From NCBI RefSeq assembly GCF_016890225.1, contig NZ_JAFELM010000042.1, positions 1 to 64,000 on the forward strand: 64,000 nucleotides of DNA. The letters are read 5' to 3'. Every line of letters starts with the position of its first letter. Positions within the stretch are counted from its first letter, which is position 1. Positions 24,961 to 35,920 of the stretch are shown piece by piece. Origin of the DNA: Bacillus suaedaesalsae. Lineage in GTDB: Bacteria > Bacillota > Bacilli > Bacillales > SA4. The translations under genes were made by a program, and so were the position numbers. Under the pieces are notes generated by a model. The model did no database searches, was not told where the DNA came from, and saw only the letters and a list, made by a program, of their open reading frames with translations.

Positions 24961-25148
24961 TTACAGTTTAAGAAAATATAAAATTTAGAGTGTATCTTTT
25001 GTATTTGTGTATTTTTAATCCAGCTCAGCACCCAACCTACCTGAGGTCAAATAACCGGGAAGAGAAAAAAAGGAAACACACCCTTTCCTTCTCTCCGGAG
25101 CATTTGCTGTACCTGAGGCTAAATGAGGCGCCCTGAGCCTTTTGTTCC
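24960..25148 (+). repeat. Dispersed structured repeat, copy 1
   Basis: About 190 bases that recur at 50057-50369 and, in the core, at 58491-58620. Shared landmarks are CAGCTC(C), CCTGAGGTCAAATAAC, a stem of AAGAGAA...TTCTCT with CCGG, CATTTGCTGT, CTGAGGCTAAA, GGCGC and CTTTTGTTCC. The first 60 bases (TTACAGTTT to TTTTTAAT) are shared only with copy 2. It fills the gap between lepA and hemW and could carry the hemW promoter. No protein is likely; a 65-codon minus frame here is fortuitous. Confidence 0.8.
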
Positions 25149-25196
25149 AACGAGAATATACAGAAATTTTAATTCGAATAGAAAGCAGTGTTAAAA

Positions 25197-26336
25197 ATGA
25201 TACAAGCAGCATATATTCACATCCCTTTCTGTCATCAAATCTGTCATTATTGTGATTTTAATAAAGTTTTTTTAAAAGGGCAGCCTGTAGATGATTACTT
25301 AAACTATTTAGAGCGTGAGATGAAAAACACGTTAGTTAACTATCCAACAAGTAAGCTTAAAACCATTTTTATTGGTGGTGGAACACCAACATCACTGAAT
25401 GAGAAGCAACTTGAAAGGCTATTATCATTGATAAGATTTCACTTACCTTTTGACGTAAAAGATGTGGAGTATACGATAGAGGCTAATCCGGGCGATCTTA
25501 CGATTGAAAAGCTTTCAGTATTAAAGAATGGAGGAATTAATCGACTGAGTGTAGGTGTCCAATCGTTTAATGATGAGCTGTTGAAGAAAATTGGTAGAAC
25601 TCATAAAGCAGATGATGTAATTAGAGGAATTGAATTAACAAAGCAATTAGGCTTTCAAAATGTCAGTATTGACTTGATTTATAGCTTGCCAAATCAAACT
25701 TTGCAAGACTTTAAGGACACATTGGAAAAAGCATTTTCATTGGAATTACAGCATTTTTCTGCTTATTCACTGATCATTGAACCGAAAACTGTGTTTTATA
25801 ATCTCATGAGAAAAGGAAATCTACCTTTACCATCTCATGAGACAGAAGCTAAAATGTATGAACTTTTAATGGATGAAATGGAAGTGAATGGCTATCACCA
25901 ATATGAAATAAGTAACTTCTCTAAAGAAGGTTATGAGAGTAGACATAACTTAACTTATTGGGATAACGAAGATTATTTTGGGTTCGGAGCAGGAGCTCAT
26001 AGTTACGTAAATGGGTCTCGTAATGCCAATGCTGGTCCATTGAAAAAGTATATGAGTCTCATTGATGAAAATGGAATTCCCCTTGTTGAATCACATCCAG
26101 TTACAGATATAGAAAAAATGGAGGAAGAGCTTTTTCTAGGCTTAAGAAAAGCAGATGGTGTATCACTTTCTACATTTGAAAAAAAATACGGCAAAAAGCT
26201 ACTAGACGTATTCGGAAAACAAGTAATGGAAAATACGGAGAGAGGATTGCTAACTACAAGTGAAGATAGAGTTTTTCTCACTAGACAAGGTAAGTTGTTA
26301 GGTAATGAAGTTTTCCAAACATTTCTTACGGTTTAA
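25197..26336 (+). CDS. hemW: HemW, radical SAM heme chaperone
   Basis: The 379-residue radical SAM protein has the cluster motif Cys12-x3-Cys16-x2-Cys19 followed by Asp-Phe (CDF), not the CxC of true HemN. Other blocks are FIGGGTPTSL, GVQSFND and YEISNFSKEGYESRHNLTYW, plus the C-terminal HemN_C domain. It is therefore the heme-transfer protein HemW and not coproporphyrinogen dehydrogenase. ATG 25197 matches the family start, although no strong ribosome site precedes it. It lies just upstream of the hrcA promoter. Confidence 0.93.
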   Translation: MIQAAYIHIPFCHQICHYCDFNKVFLKGQPVDDYLNYLEREMKNTLVNYPTSKLKTIFIGGGTPTSLNEKQLERLLSLIRFHLPFDVKDVEYTIEANPGDLTIEKLSVLKNGGINRLSVGVQSFNDELLKKIGRTHKADDVIRGIELTKQLGFQNVSIDLIYSLPNQTLQDFKDTLEKAFSLELQHFSAYSLIIEPKTVFYNLMRKGNLPLPSHETEAKMYELLMDEMEVNGYHQYEISNFSKEGYESRHNLTYWDNEDYFGFGAGAHSYVNGSRNANAGPLKKYMSLIDENGIPLVESHPVTDIEKMEEELFLGLRKADGVSLSTFEKKYGKKLLDVFGKQVMENTERGLLTTSEDRVFLTRQGKLLGNEVFQTFLTV

Positions 26337-26360
26337 TCTCAAACGGATGTAGCTAAATGA

Positions 26361-26427
26361 TTGACATGAAAAAAAAGATTTGTTAATTTATTAAGTAGAT
26401 TTAGCACTCGAACTAGATGAGTGCTAA
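26361..26427 (+). promoter_or_regulatory. hrcA operon promoter with CIRCE operator
   Basis: TTGACA (26361-26366) and TAATTT (26384-26389) are 17 bases apart. TTAGCACTC (26401-26409), nine bases, then GAGTGCTAA (26419-26427) is a perfect CIRCE element, the HrcA operator. HrcA bound here represses the dnaK operon until chaperone titration during heat shock; that mechanism is established in Bacillus. Confidence 0.95.
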
Positions 26428-26442
26428 CAGAGGTGATAATGG

Positions 26443-27477
26443 ATGTTAACTGATCGTCAGCTATTAGTATTACAAGTGATTATTGATGATTTTATCCGTT
26501 CAGCCCAACCAGTCGGCTCTCGAACATTGTCAAAAAAGAGTGAGATTACGTTTAGCTCTGCTACAATACGTAATGAGATGGCTGATCTAGAGGAACTAGG
26601 TTTCCTTGAAAAAACACATACTTCTTCTGGAAGAGTTCCATCAGAAAAAGGTTATCGGTTTTATGTTGACCATCTATTGGCACCACAAAAGGTAAAGAAA
26701 GATGACTTATTTCGTATTCAATCAGTATTTGCAGAACATATTTTCGAAATGGAGAAGATTGTTCAGAAATCAGCGCAAATATTATCTGATATTACGAATT
26801 ACACATCAATTGTACTTGGACCTGAAGTAAATAATAACCGTTTGAAACAAATTCAAATTGTACCGTTAAGCTCTACAACTGCAGTTACTATTATTGTAAC
26901 GGATACAGGACATGTAGAGCATAGACCATTAACGATTCCTGAAAATATTGAGCTATCTGATATTGAAAGACTTGTTAATATACTAAACGGCAGGTTAGCA
27001 GGAGTGCCGCTTGTTGAATTACAGGACAAAATTTACAAGGAAGTGGCAACTGTTCTGAAAGAAAACATAAAGAGCTATGAAAAACTCTTAGGTGCAATTC
27101 AAACGCAAGAAACATTTGCTTTACCAAAGTCTGAGAAGGTCTTTTATGGTGGTAAAACGAATATGCTTTCTCAGCCAGAGTTTCATGATGTTACAAAAGT
27201 TCGGTCTCTTTTAAATGTCATTGAGCAAGAAAACGAAATTTATAAACTTCTTCGCCCAAAAGGAGCAGGGATTCACATTACGATCGGGAAAGAAAATCAA
27301 AATGTAGCTATGGAAGAATGTAGCTTAATCACAGCCACGTATTCGTTTGGGAATGAACAACTCGGAACAATTGCTCTATTGGGCCCAACAAGAATGGAGT
27401 ATTCGAGAGTAGTAAGTCTTCTTGGAATACTGTCTAATGACCTTACAAAAGTACTTGAAAAATGGTATCAAAAGTAG
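26443..27477 (+). CDS. hrcA: HrcA, heat-inducible transcription repressor
   Basis: The 344-residue repressor has an N-terminal winged helix ([43 protein letters not shown]) and a C-terminal GAF-like domain. It binds the CIRCE element immediately upstream, so it regulates its own operon. AGAGGTGAT precedes ATG 26443. It is the first gene of the heptacistronic heat-shock operon. Confidence 0.96.
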   Translation: MLTDRQLLVLQVIIDDFIRSAQPVGSRTLSKKSEITFSSATIRNEMADLEELGFLEKTHTSSGRVPSEKGYRFYVDHLLAPQKVKKDDLFRIQSVFAEHIFEMEKIVQKSAQILSDITNYTSIVLGPEVNNNRLKQIQIVPLSSTTAVTIIVTDTGHVEHRPLTIPENIELSDIERLVNILNGRLAGVPLVELQDKIYKEVATVLKENIKSYEKLLGAIQTQETFALPKSEKVFYGGKTNMLSQPEFHDVTKVRSLLNVIEQENEIYKLLRPKGAGIHITIGKENQNVAMEECSLITATYSFGNEQLGTIALLGPTRMEYSRVVSLLGILSNDLTKVLEKWYQK

Positions 27478-27512
27478 ACTGATTGTGCACAATACTAAAG
27501 TTTTGGGGTAAT

Positions 27513-27531
27513 TAGGAGGTTTTCCTCCTTA
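27513..27531 (+). promoter_or_regulatory. Hairpin between hrcA and grpE, possible mRNA processing site
   Basis: AGGAGG and CCTCCT (27514-27519, 27524-27529) pair around TTTT. In B. subtilis the dnaK operon transcript is cleaved between hrcA and grpE, giving a downstream mRNA stabilised by a 5' stem-loop. This hairpin is in the equivalent place. It also hides an SD-like sequence. Confidence 0.5.
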
Positions 27532-27569
27532 CATAGCAAATGCAAGTACCTTTAAGGGAGGTGAAACTA

Positions 27570-28157
27570 GTGACTAACGAAAAAGACATAGTAGAAGAAG
27601 TAGTAACTGAAGTTGAAAATGAGCAAGTGGAAGGTGCAACTGCCGATACAAACTCAGAGGAACAATTACATAGTGAGTCAGTAGAGGTGGATGAATTAAC
27701 ACTTGCCTTAAACAAGGTAAAAGAATTAGAAGATGCACTTGATGAAAATGAAAACAAATTATTAAGATTGCAGGCTGATTTTGACAACTACCGTCGCCGC
27801 GTTAGACTTGATCAGGAAGCAGCTGAAAAATATAGAGCACAAAGCCTGGTTTCTGATATCTTGCCTTCTCTTGATAATTTTGAGAGAGCACTTAAGGTTG
27901 AGACAAACGATGAACAAATGAAGTCTCTTCTGCAAGGAATGGAAATGGTATACAAAGGTTTAATAGAAGCCGTGAAAAAAGAAGGCGTGGAGATCATCGA
28001 ATCAGTAGGACAACAATTTGATCCTCATTTACATCAGGCTGTTATGCAAGTGGATGAACCAAATGTTGAATCTAATGTAATTGTTGAAGAGTTCCAAAAA
28101 GGATATAAATTAAAAGATCGAGTAATAAGACCGTCTATGGTTAAGGTAAATCAATAG
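27570..28157 (+). CDS. grpE: GrpE, nucleotide exchange factor for DnaK
   Basis: The 195-residue protein has an acidic N-terminal tail, a long coiled coil (about residues 45-100: [31 protein letters not shown]) and the C-terminal wing domain. It releases ADP from DnaK. The GTG at 27570 is chosen because GGGAGGTG lies six bases before it; the ATG at 27540 has no site and would add ten residues. DnaK follows 22 bases downstream. Confidence 0.95.
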   Translation: MTNEKDIVEEVVTEVENEQVEGATADTNSEEQLHSESVEVDELTLALNKVKELEDALDENENKLLRLQADFDNYRRRVRLDQEAAEKYRAQSLVSDILPSLDNFERALKVETNDEQMKSLLQGMEMVYKGLIEAVKKEGVEIIESVGQQFDPHLHQAVMQVDEPNVESNVIVEEFQKGYKLKDRVIRPSMVKVNQ

Positions 28158-28176
28158 GAAAAATGAGGAGGCATAA

Positions 28177-30012
<1,836 letters not shown>

Positions 30013-30019
30013 AACAAAG

Positions 30020-30061
30020 AAAGTCAAAGTCAGGCATGTCTTGGCTTTGGCTTTATTTTAT
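30020..30061 (+). terminator. Terminator or attenuator between dnaK and dnaJ
   Basis: AAAGTCAAAGTCA (30020-30032) pairs over 13 positions, with G-T wobbles, with TGGCTTTGGCTTT (30042-30054), followed by ATTTTATT. It lies before a 190-base gap to dnaJ and should reduce transcription of the downstream genes relative to dnaK. Confidence 0.75.
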
Positions 30062-30253
30062 TAGGCTTTAAAGTACAATTTGATTTATAATCCTTTGTTC
30101 GCTATCAATGAGATTAACATAATTCATTAAATACAAACTTTATAAAATTATTCGAGGAATAAAAATTGCTCACTTAATTTAATTAGTGATACAATAAACT
30201 TTATGTGAAAGTGGGAGTCTATCTTCCAGAAGAATAATGGGAGTGGAAAAGAC

Positions 30254-31378
30254 ATGAGTAAACGAGATTATTATGAGGTACTTGGAGTTAGTAAGAATGC
30301 AACGAAAGATGAGATAAAAAAGGCATACCGAAAACTTTCAAAGCAGTACCACCCGGATATTAACAAAGAAGCAGATGCAAATGAGAAATTTAAAGAAATT
30401 TCTGAAGCGAATGAAGTACTAAGTGACGACCAAAAGCGTGCACAATATGACCAGTTTGGCCATACTGATCCAAATCAAGGTTTTGGTGGATTTGGAGGCG
30501 GCGGCGGTTTCGGAGGCTTCGAGGATATTTTTGAAACGTTCTTCGGTGGTGGTGGTGGTCGTAGAAGGGATCCGAATGCTCCTAGACAAGGTGCGGATCT
30601 TCAATATACGATGACACTAAATTTTGAAGAAGCTGTTTTCGGAAAAGAGACAACAATTGAAATACCAAGAGAAGAATCGTGTGATACGTGTCACGGTTCA
30701 GGAGCAAAACCTGGGACGAAGCCTGAAACATGTTCACATTGTAACGGTTCTGGTCAACTAAATGTTGAACAAAATACACCATTTGGTAGAATTGTAAACC
30801 GTCGTGTTTGTCACTACTGTAATGGTACTGGCAAGATGATCATAGATAAATGTTCAACATGTAGTGGATCGGGTAGAGTGAAAAAGCACAAGAAGATTAA
30901 CGTTAAAATTCCAGCAGGAGTGGACGATGGTCAACAGTTACGTGTAACCGGACAAGGTGAAGCGGGTGTTAACGGCGGACCTTCTGGCGATCTATACGTT
31001 GTATTCCGCGTAAGATCACACGAATTCTTTGAACGTGATGGAGATGACATCTATTGTGAAATGCCACTAACTTTTGCACAAGCTGCACTAGGTGATGAAA
31101 TCGAAGTTCCAACCTTACATGGAAAAGTGAAGCTAAAGATTCCAGCTGGTACTCAATCAGGAACAAGGTTCCGATTACGTGGAAAAGGTGTACCTAATGT
31201 TCGTGGGTACGGTCAAGGTGACCAGCATATCGAGGTTCGAGTAATCACACCAACGAAACTGTCGGATGAACAAAGAGATTTACTTCGTAGTTTCTCTGAG
31301 TTAAGTGGTACAGGAACTCCTGATGAACAACATGATAGTTTCTTTGCTAAGGTAAAGCGTGCCTTTAAAGGTGATTAA
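30254..31378 (+). CDS. dnaJ: DnaJ, Hsp40 co-chaperone
   Basis: The 374-residue type I DnaJ has a J domain with HPD at residues 33-35 and a Gly/Phe region (about 72-105). Four zinc-binding repeats follow: [32 protein letters not shown]. The C-terminal substrate domains are complete. It delivers clients to DnaK and stimulates its ATPase. The gap from dnaK is longer than elsewhere in the operon and could hold an additional promoter. Confidence 0.97.
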   Translation: MSKRDYYEVLGVSKNATKDEIKKAYRKLSKQYHPDINKEADANEKFKEISEANEVLSDDQKRAQYDQFGHTDPNQGFGGFGGGGGFGGFEDIFETFFGGGGGRRRDPNAPRQGADLQYTMTLNFEEAVFGKETTIEIPREESCDTCHGSGAKPGTKPETCSHCNGSGQLNVEQNTPFGRIVNRRVCHYCNGTGKMIIDKCSTCSGSGRVKKHKKINVKIPAGVDDGQQLRVTGQGEAGVNGGPSGDLYVVFRVRSHEFFERDGDDIYCEMPLTFAQAALGDEIEVPTLHGKVKLKIPAGTQSGTRFRLRGKGVPNVRGYGQGDQHIEVRVITPTKLSDEQRDLLRSFSELSGTGTPDEQHDSFFAKVKRAFKGD

Positions 31379-31397
31379 ATGAATGGAGTTGGTAGAT

Positions 31398-32336
31398 ATG
31401 AAATGGTCTGAAATAAGTATTCATACAACAAATGAAGCAGTGGAGCCAATCTCAAATATTTTACATGAGGCAGGTGCCAGCGGAGTTGTAATTGAGGACC
31501 CAGAAGAATTAAGTAAAGAGCGAGAGCAAGTCTTCGGAGAAATCTACCAACTCAATCCAGATGATTATCCGGAAGAAGGCGTAATAGTTAAAGCTTATTT
31601 ACCGGTTACTAGCTTTCTAGGTGAAACGGTGGATGAAATCAAGGAAGCAATTAATAGCTTAGTTACATTTAATATTGATATTGGTCATAACAAGGTGACA
31701 ATTAGTGAAGTAAATGAAGAAGAATGGGCAACAGCGTGGAAAAAATATTACCACCCTGTTAAGATTTCTGAGAAGTTTACAATTGTACCAACTTGGGAGA
31801 CCTATGAAAAGGTTAGTAGTGATGAGTTAATTATAGAACTGGATCCGGGTATGGCATTTGGTACAGGTACTCATCCTACTACAGTAATGTGTATTCAAGC
31901 TCTTGAAAGAACAGTTAAAGCAGGAGAATCTGTAATCGATGTTGGAACTGGCTCTGGTGTACTTAGTATTGCTGCAGCATTATTAGGTGCAAAGGATGTT
32001 CGTGCTTTCGACTTAGATGAAGTAGCTGTAAATTCAGCAAAGCTCAACATTGAATTAAATAAAGTACATGATGTGGTTGAAGTTTCTCAAAATAATCTTT
32101 TAAATGATGTGAAGGGTACTGTGGATGTCATTGTAGCAAACATCCTTTCTGAGATTATCCTTCTATTTGTGGAAGATGCGTTTAACTTAGTGAAGCCAGG
32201 TGGATATTTCATCACCTCGGGAATCATTCAGCCAAAAAAACAGGAAGTTAAGTCTGCGTTACTTGAAGCAGGGTTCGAAATATTTGAAACACTAACAATG
32301 GAAGATTGGGTATCATTTATCGCAAAAAGACCTTAA
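31398..32336 (+). CDS. prmA: PrmA, ribosomal protein L11 methyltransferase
   Basis: The 312-residue methyltransferase starts [18 protein letters not shown], like the Bacillus family. The SAM-binding region contains [14 protein letters not shown] and [16 protein letters not shown], and the catalytic-site block [11 protein letters not shown]. It trimethylates L11 (uL11). ATG 31398 with GGAGTTGG upstream is preferred to the in-frame ATG at 31383. It is the yqeT position of the heat-shock operon. Confidence 0.95.
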   Translation: MKWSEISIHTTNEAVEPISNILHEAGASGVVIEDPEELSKEREQVFGEIYQLNPDDYPEEGVIVKAYLPVTSFLGETVDEIKEAINSLVTFNIDIGHNKVTISEVNEEEWATAWKKYYHPVKISEKFTIVPTWETYEKVSSDELIIELDPGMAFGTGTHPTTVMCIQALERTVKAGESVIDVGTGSGVLSIAAALLGAKDVRAFDLDEVAVNSAKLNIELNKVHDVVEVSQNNLLNDVKGTVDVIVANILSEIILLFVEDAFNLVKPGGYFITSGIIQPKKQEVKSALLEAGFEIFETLTMEDWVSFIAKRP

Positions 32337-32361
32337 AGACTAAAGGTTGAATTGTTAAAGG

Positions 32362-32402
32362 CAGAGGATGGCAAATATGCTATTCCTCTTTTCATTCTTT
32401 TA
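32362..32402 (+). terminator. Possible terminator between prmA and rsmE
   Basis: AGAGGATGGCA (32363-32373) pairs with TGCTATTCCTCT (32378-32389) with a small bulge, followed by TTTTCATTCTTTT. It would make a partial stop inside the heat-shock operon. Confidence 0.5.
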
Positions 32403-32417
32403 AAAGAAGGTGATCAA

Positions 32418-33176
32418 ATGCAAAGATATTTTCTATCAAATTCACAGTTTCAAGATGATACAATCACAATCGGTGGGGAAGATGCACACCATATTGCTCG
32501 TGTTATGAGAATGGAAGAGGGATCTCAAGTATATTGCTGTAATGAAGAGGGAAAAACCGCGGTTGCAGAGATTACGAATTTTACCAATGAAGCCGTTACA
32601 CTTCATATTGTAAAATGGATAGAGGAATCTAAAGAGCTCCCGATTCAAGTGAGTATAGCGAGTGGGCTGCCTAAAGGGGATAAGCTCGAGCTCATTATTC
32701 AAAAGGCAACAGAGCTTGGTGCTCATCGGTTTGTCCCTTTTAATGCTGCCCGTTCGATCGTGAAGTGGGACGAAAAAAAGGGAATTAAAAAGGTGGAACG
32801 GTGGGGGAAAATTGCAAAGGAAGCTGCAGAGCAATCACATCGAAGTGTTGTCCCTACCATTCTCAAGCCCGTTTCTTTTGATTTTCTTCTAAAAGAGAGT
32901 AAAAATTATGATTACAAAATAGTAGCATACGAAGAAGTGGCAAAGACTGGGGAAATGTCTCGCTTTGCGAATGTGTTAACAAATATGAAACCAGGTGAGT
33001 CAATACTTGTTGCTTTTGGACCAGAAGGCGGACTCACAGAGAAGGAAATAGTTCTCCTAGAGGAATATGGTTTCATAGCATGTGGTTTGGGTCCACGCAT
33101 CCTTAGAACAGAGACAGCTCCATTATATGTTTTATCAGCAATTTCGTATCACTTTGAACTACAAGGAGTGAAGTAA
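32418..33176 (+). CDS. rsmE: RsmE, 16S rRNA m3U1498 methyltransferase
   Basis: The 252-residue SPOUT-fold enzyme has an N-terminal PUA-like part (MQRYFLSNSQF, HHIARVMRMEEGSQVYC). The knotted C-terminal domain has FGPEGGLTEKE and LGPRILRTETAPLYVLSAISY. It methylates U1498 (E. coli numbering) of 16S rRNA. ATG 32418 follows AAGAAGGTG; an upstream TTG frame lacks a site. It is yqeU in B. subtilis. Confidence 0.94.
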   Translation: MQRYFLSNSQFQDDTITIGGEDAHHIARVMRMEEGSQVYCCNEEGKTAVAEITNFTNEAVTLHIVKWIEESKELPIQVSIASGLPKGDKLELIIQKATELGAHRFVPFNAARSIVKWDEKKGIKKVERWGKIAKEAAEQSHRSVVPTILKPVSFDFLLKESKNYDYKIVAYEEVAKTGEMSRFANVLTNMKPGESILVAFGPEGGLTEKEIVLLEEYGFIACGLGPRILRTETAPLYVLSAISYHFELQGVK

Positions 33177-33177
33177 A

Positions 33178-34542
33178 ATGCCAACAGTGGCTTTCCATAC
33201 ATTAGGTTGTAAAGTAAATCATTATGAAACAGAAGCAATATGGCAATTATTTAAAGAGTCTAGCTATGAACGGACAGAGTTTGAGCAAACAGCTGATGTA
33301 TATGTTATTAATACATGTACTGTTACGAACACTGGAGATAAAAAAAGCCGTCAAGTAATTAGACGAGCTGTTCGAAAAAATCCAGATGCGGTTATTTGTG
33401 TTACAGGCTGTTATGCCCAAACATCACCTGCTGAAATTATGGCAATCCCAGGGGTGGATATTGTTGTAGGTACTCAAGACCGTGTAAAAATGCTAGAGTA
33501 CATTGAGCAATTTAAAAACGAGCGTCAACCAATTAATGGTGTTGGTAATATCATGAAAACACGTGTTTATGAGGAATTAGAAGTACCAGCGTTCACAGAT
33601 CGTACACGTGCATCACTTAAAATTCAAGAAGGTTGTAACAACTTCTGTACGTTTTGTATTATTCCTTGGGCACGTGGATTAATGCGTTCTCGTGATCCAA
33701 AGGAAGTCATCAAGCAAGCGCAACAATTAGTTGATGCAGGCTACAAGGAGATTGTTTTAACAGGAATTCACACAGGCGGATACGGTGAAGACATGAAGGA
33801 TTACAATTTAGCGATGCTACTAAGAGAACTTGATGAAAAAGTAGTAGGATTAAAAAGAATTCGTATCTCTTCAATTGAAGCAAGTCAGATTACAGATGAA
33901 GTAATTGACGTCTTAGATAAATCATCAAAAGTAGTTCGTCATCTTCACATTCCTCTTCAATCAGGTTCTGATACAGTATTAAAAAGAATGCGCCGTAAAT
34001 ACACAATGGATTTCTTTGCTGAGCGTCTTGAAAAACTTCACGCTGCATTACCTGGACTAGCTGTAACATCTGATGTTATTGTCGGTTTTCCGGGTGAAAC
34101 AGAAGAAGAGTTTATGGAAACGTATAACTTCATTAAAGAACATGGTTTTTCTGAACTTCACGTGTTTCCTTACTCAAAACGTACAGGAACACCAGCTGCT
34201 AGAATGGAAGGCCAAGTAGATGAAGAGGTGAAGAATGAACGAGTACATCGTTTAATTTCCCTATCTGGTCAACTTGCAAAAGAATATGCATCTAGCTTTG
34301 AAGGCGAAGTATTAGAAGTGATTCCCGAAGAAAAGTTTAAAGATGAGTCAAACAGTCATTTATATGTAGGGTATACAGATAATTACTTAAAGGTTGTATT
34401 CCCAGCATCAGAAGAAATGGTGGGAGAGATCGTCAAAGTGAAAATTGAAAAAGCAGGCTATCCATACAATGAAGGACAATTTGTTCGCGTTATGGATCAG
34501 CATGAGCTATTAGATAGTGAGAAAGTGAAGATTAGTTCATAA
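33178..34542 (+). CDS. mtaB: MtaB, tRNA t6A37 methylthiotransferase
   Basis: The 454-residue MiaB-like enzyme has three N-terminal cluster cysteines (Cys11, Cys47, Cys78), the radical SAM motif Cys153-x3-Cys157-x2-Cys160, and a C-terminal TRAM domain. It converts t6A to ms2t6A at position 37 of ANN-decoding tRNAs. It starts two bases after rsmE and ends the heat-shock operon, as yqeV does in B. subtilis. Confidence 0.95.
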   Translation: MPTVAFHTLGCKVNHYETEAIWQLFKESSYERTEFEQTADVYVINTCTVTNTGDKKSRQVIRRAVRKNPDAVICVTGCYAQTSPAEIMAIPGVDIVVGTQDRVKMLEYIEQFKNERQPINGVGNIMKTRVYEELEVPAFTDRTRASLKIQEGCNNFCTFCIIPWARGLMRSRDPKEVIKQAQQLVDAGYKEIVLTGIHTGGYGEDMKDYNLAMLLRELDEKVVGLKRIRISSIEASQITDEVIDVLDKSSKVVRHLHIPLQSGSDTVLKRMRRKYTMDFFAERLEKLHAALPGLAVTSDVIVGFPGETEEEFMETYNFIKEHGFSELHVFPYSKRTGTPAARMEGQVDEEVKNERVHRLISLSGQLAKEYASSFEGEVLEVIPEEKFKDESNSHLYVGYTDNYLKVVFPASEEMVGEIVKVKIEKAGYPYNEGQFVRVMDQHELLDSEKVKISS

Positions 34543-34545
34543 GCC

Positions 34546-34572
34546 AGCCCTAATTTAGGGCTTTTTTTTTAT
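34546..34572 (+). terminator. Terminator of the heat-shock operon
   Basis: AGCCCTA and TAGGGCT (34546-34552, 34556-34562) are followed by an uninterrupted T run. Confidence 0.9.
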
Positions 34573-34708
34573 ACTTGTAAATACAAAATGTAAAGGAGTA
34601 AAAAAATAATTGGTGTATCATACTAAACGTGTAAAAATGTTATGTATTTTATCGTTTATCATGGTATGATTAAGAGGTACGTACAACTAAAAGTGGGGGT
34701 ATACATAA

Positions 34709-35380
34709 ATGTCAAAAGATGTAGCAAAAATGATAGATCATACACTTCTAAAAGCAGATGCAACATATGCTGAAATCGAGAAGCTATGTGCAGAGGCAAG
34801 AGAATATAACTTTGCGTCTGTATGTGTGAATCCAACATGGGTTAAAAAAGCAGCAGAATTACTAAATGGTTCAGGTGTAGATACTTGTACAGTTATCGGA
34901 TTCCCATTAGGAGCAACTACTTCTGCAACAAAAGCATTTGAAACAACAAATGCAATTGAAAATGGTGCAACTGAAGTTGATATGGTTATTAACATCGGTG
35001 CCCTTAAGGACAAGCACGACGATGTTGTGGAAGCAGACATACGTGCAGTTGTTGAAGCAGCTAAAGGTAAAGCACTTGTTAAAGTAATTATTGAAACTGC
35101 TCTATTAACAGATGAAGAAAAAGTAAGAGCGTGTAAATTATCTGTTTCAGCAGGAGCTGATTTTGTGAAAACCTCAACTGGTTTCTCAACAGGTGGAGCA
35201 ACGTTAGCAGATATTAAGTTAATGAGAGAAACAGTTGGACCTGACCTTGGAGTAAAAGCATCGGGTGGAGTAAGAGACGCTGAAACAGCGTTTGCTCTTA
35301 TTAACGCTGGTGCAACAAGAATCGGAGCTAGCTCAGGAATTGCAATTGTAAAAGGTGAAACTGGAACATCTAGTTATTAA
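34709..35380 (+). CDS. deoC: Deoxyribose-phosphate aldolase
   Basis: The 223-residue class I aldolase has Asp91 (EVDMVINIG), the Schiff-base Lys154 ([10 protein letters not shown]) and the second active-site Lys183 ([10 protein letters not shown]). It cleaves 2-deoxyribose 5-phosphate to glyceraldehyde 3-phosphate and acetaldehyde in deoxynucleoside catabolism. In B. subtilis deoC sits in dra-nupC-pdp; here it is alone, between mtaB and a repeat element, with its own terminator. cdd, another nucleoside-salvage gene, is 12 kb away. Confidence 0.96.
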   Translation: MSKDVAKMIDHTLLKADATYAEIEKLCAEAREYNFASVCVNPTWVKKAAELLNGSGVDTCTVIGFPLGATTSATKAFETTNAIENGATEVDMVINIGALKDKHDDVVEADIRAVVEAAKGKALVKVIIETALLTDEEKVRACKLSVSAGADFVKTSTGFSTGGATLADIKLMRETVGPDLGVKASGGVRDAETAFALINAGATRIGASSGIAIVKGETGTSSY

Positions 35381-35387
35381 TTCCGTC

Positions 35388-35426
35388 AAAAGTGTTAAAA
35401 TCGTTATGATTTTAACACTTTTTTAT
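35388..35426 (+). terminator. Terminator after deoC
   Basis: AAAAGTGTTAAAATC and GATTTTAACACTTTT form a perfect 15-bp stem around GTTAT (35388-35422), followed by Ts. Confidence 0.95.
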
Positions 35427-35537
35427 TTACACGAATTTCTGTCGGTTTTATATATTTTGTTACAAGCATTCGTTCTTTTTGGCTGTTTTCGCATACTTTG
35501 TTGCTATTTTTACAAAAAAAGAATTTATTTTAGGTCC

Positions 35538-35692
35538 GTTGATTTCCACTTCAGGCACACGCTTTCCGCGGGGAGGGAGCTGATGGTTATTTTCACTATC
35601 GTGAAAAAACCTACCTCCTCGGCTTCGCCTGCGGGGTCTCACGACTCCCTCTATCTCCCGCAGGAGTCGAGTGCCTTCCGCTCCAATCAACT
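35538..35692. repeat. Intergenic palindromic repeat with GTTGATT ends
   Basis: The element begins GTTGATTTCC and ends CCAATCAAC, so its tips are perfect inverted repeats. Inner arms also pair imperfectly, for example GCTTTCCGCGGGG with CCTGCGGGG and CTCCCGCAGGAG segments. It is richer in G+C than its surroundings. Elements of this look are frequent between genes in Bacillaceae. Here it has a small internal hairpin, TTTTCAC-TATC-GTGAAAA (35590-35607), that may be an insertion. It lies between deoC and the MerR-type gene. The rest of the 540-base gap shows no gene. Confidence 0.75.
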
Positions 35693-35867
35693 CAATGTTT
35701 TAACAGAGCTATCCAAATAGCAACAATCTTTACGAAAAGAGCCTTCTTTTTTCTTGACCGCAAATTGTGTGTTTCGTTAAATAATTAAATGTTCGGCGCG
35801 CATTTTCGAAAATTGTGTACAAAGGAAAAGTAGCATGATCTCGATGCAATCAATCGGAAAATTTTTA

Positions 35868-35898
35868 TTGACTCTTACGTTACGTAAGACTTTAAAAT
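35868..35898 (+). promoter_or_regulatory. MerR-type promoter with 19-bp spacer and dyad
   Basis: TTGACT (35868-35873) and TAAAAT (35893-35898) are separated by 19 bases, longer than the normal 17. The spacer holds the near-perfect dyad CTTACGT-T-ACGTAAG (35874-35888). A long spacer with a central dyad is the classic target of MerR-family activators, so the downstream regulator very probably controls itself here. Confidence 0.85.
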
Positions 35899-35920
35899 AT
35901 GAATGTGGGGAGGAAATGTA

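Noticed and set aside
25015-25212. 65-codon frame on the minus strand
   Set aside because: It lies in the dispersed repeat and runs into hemW; other copies do not keep the frame.
25197-26336. Annotation as oxygen-independent coproporphyrinogen oxidase (HemN)
   Set aside because: The cluster motif is followed by Phe (CDF) rather than the extra Cys of true HemN, so HemW is the better name.
35355-35720. 121-codon and 76-codon frames around the palindromic repeat
   Set aside because: They read through the deoC terminator or the repeat, with no ribosome site; the openness comes from G+C-rich repeat sequence.
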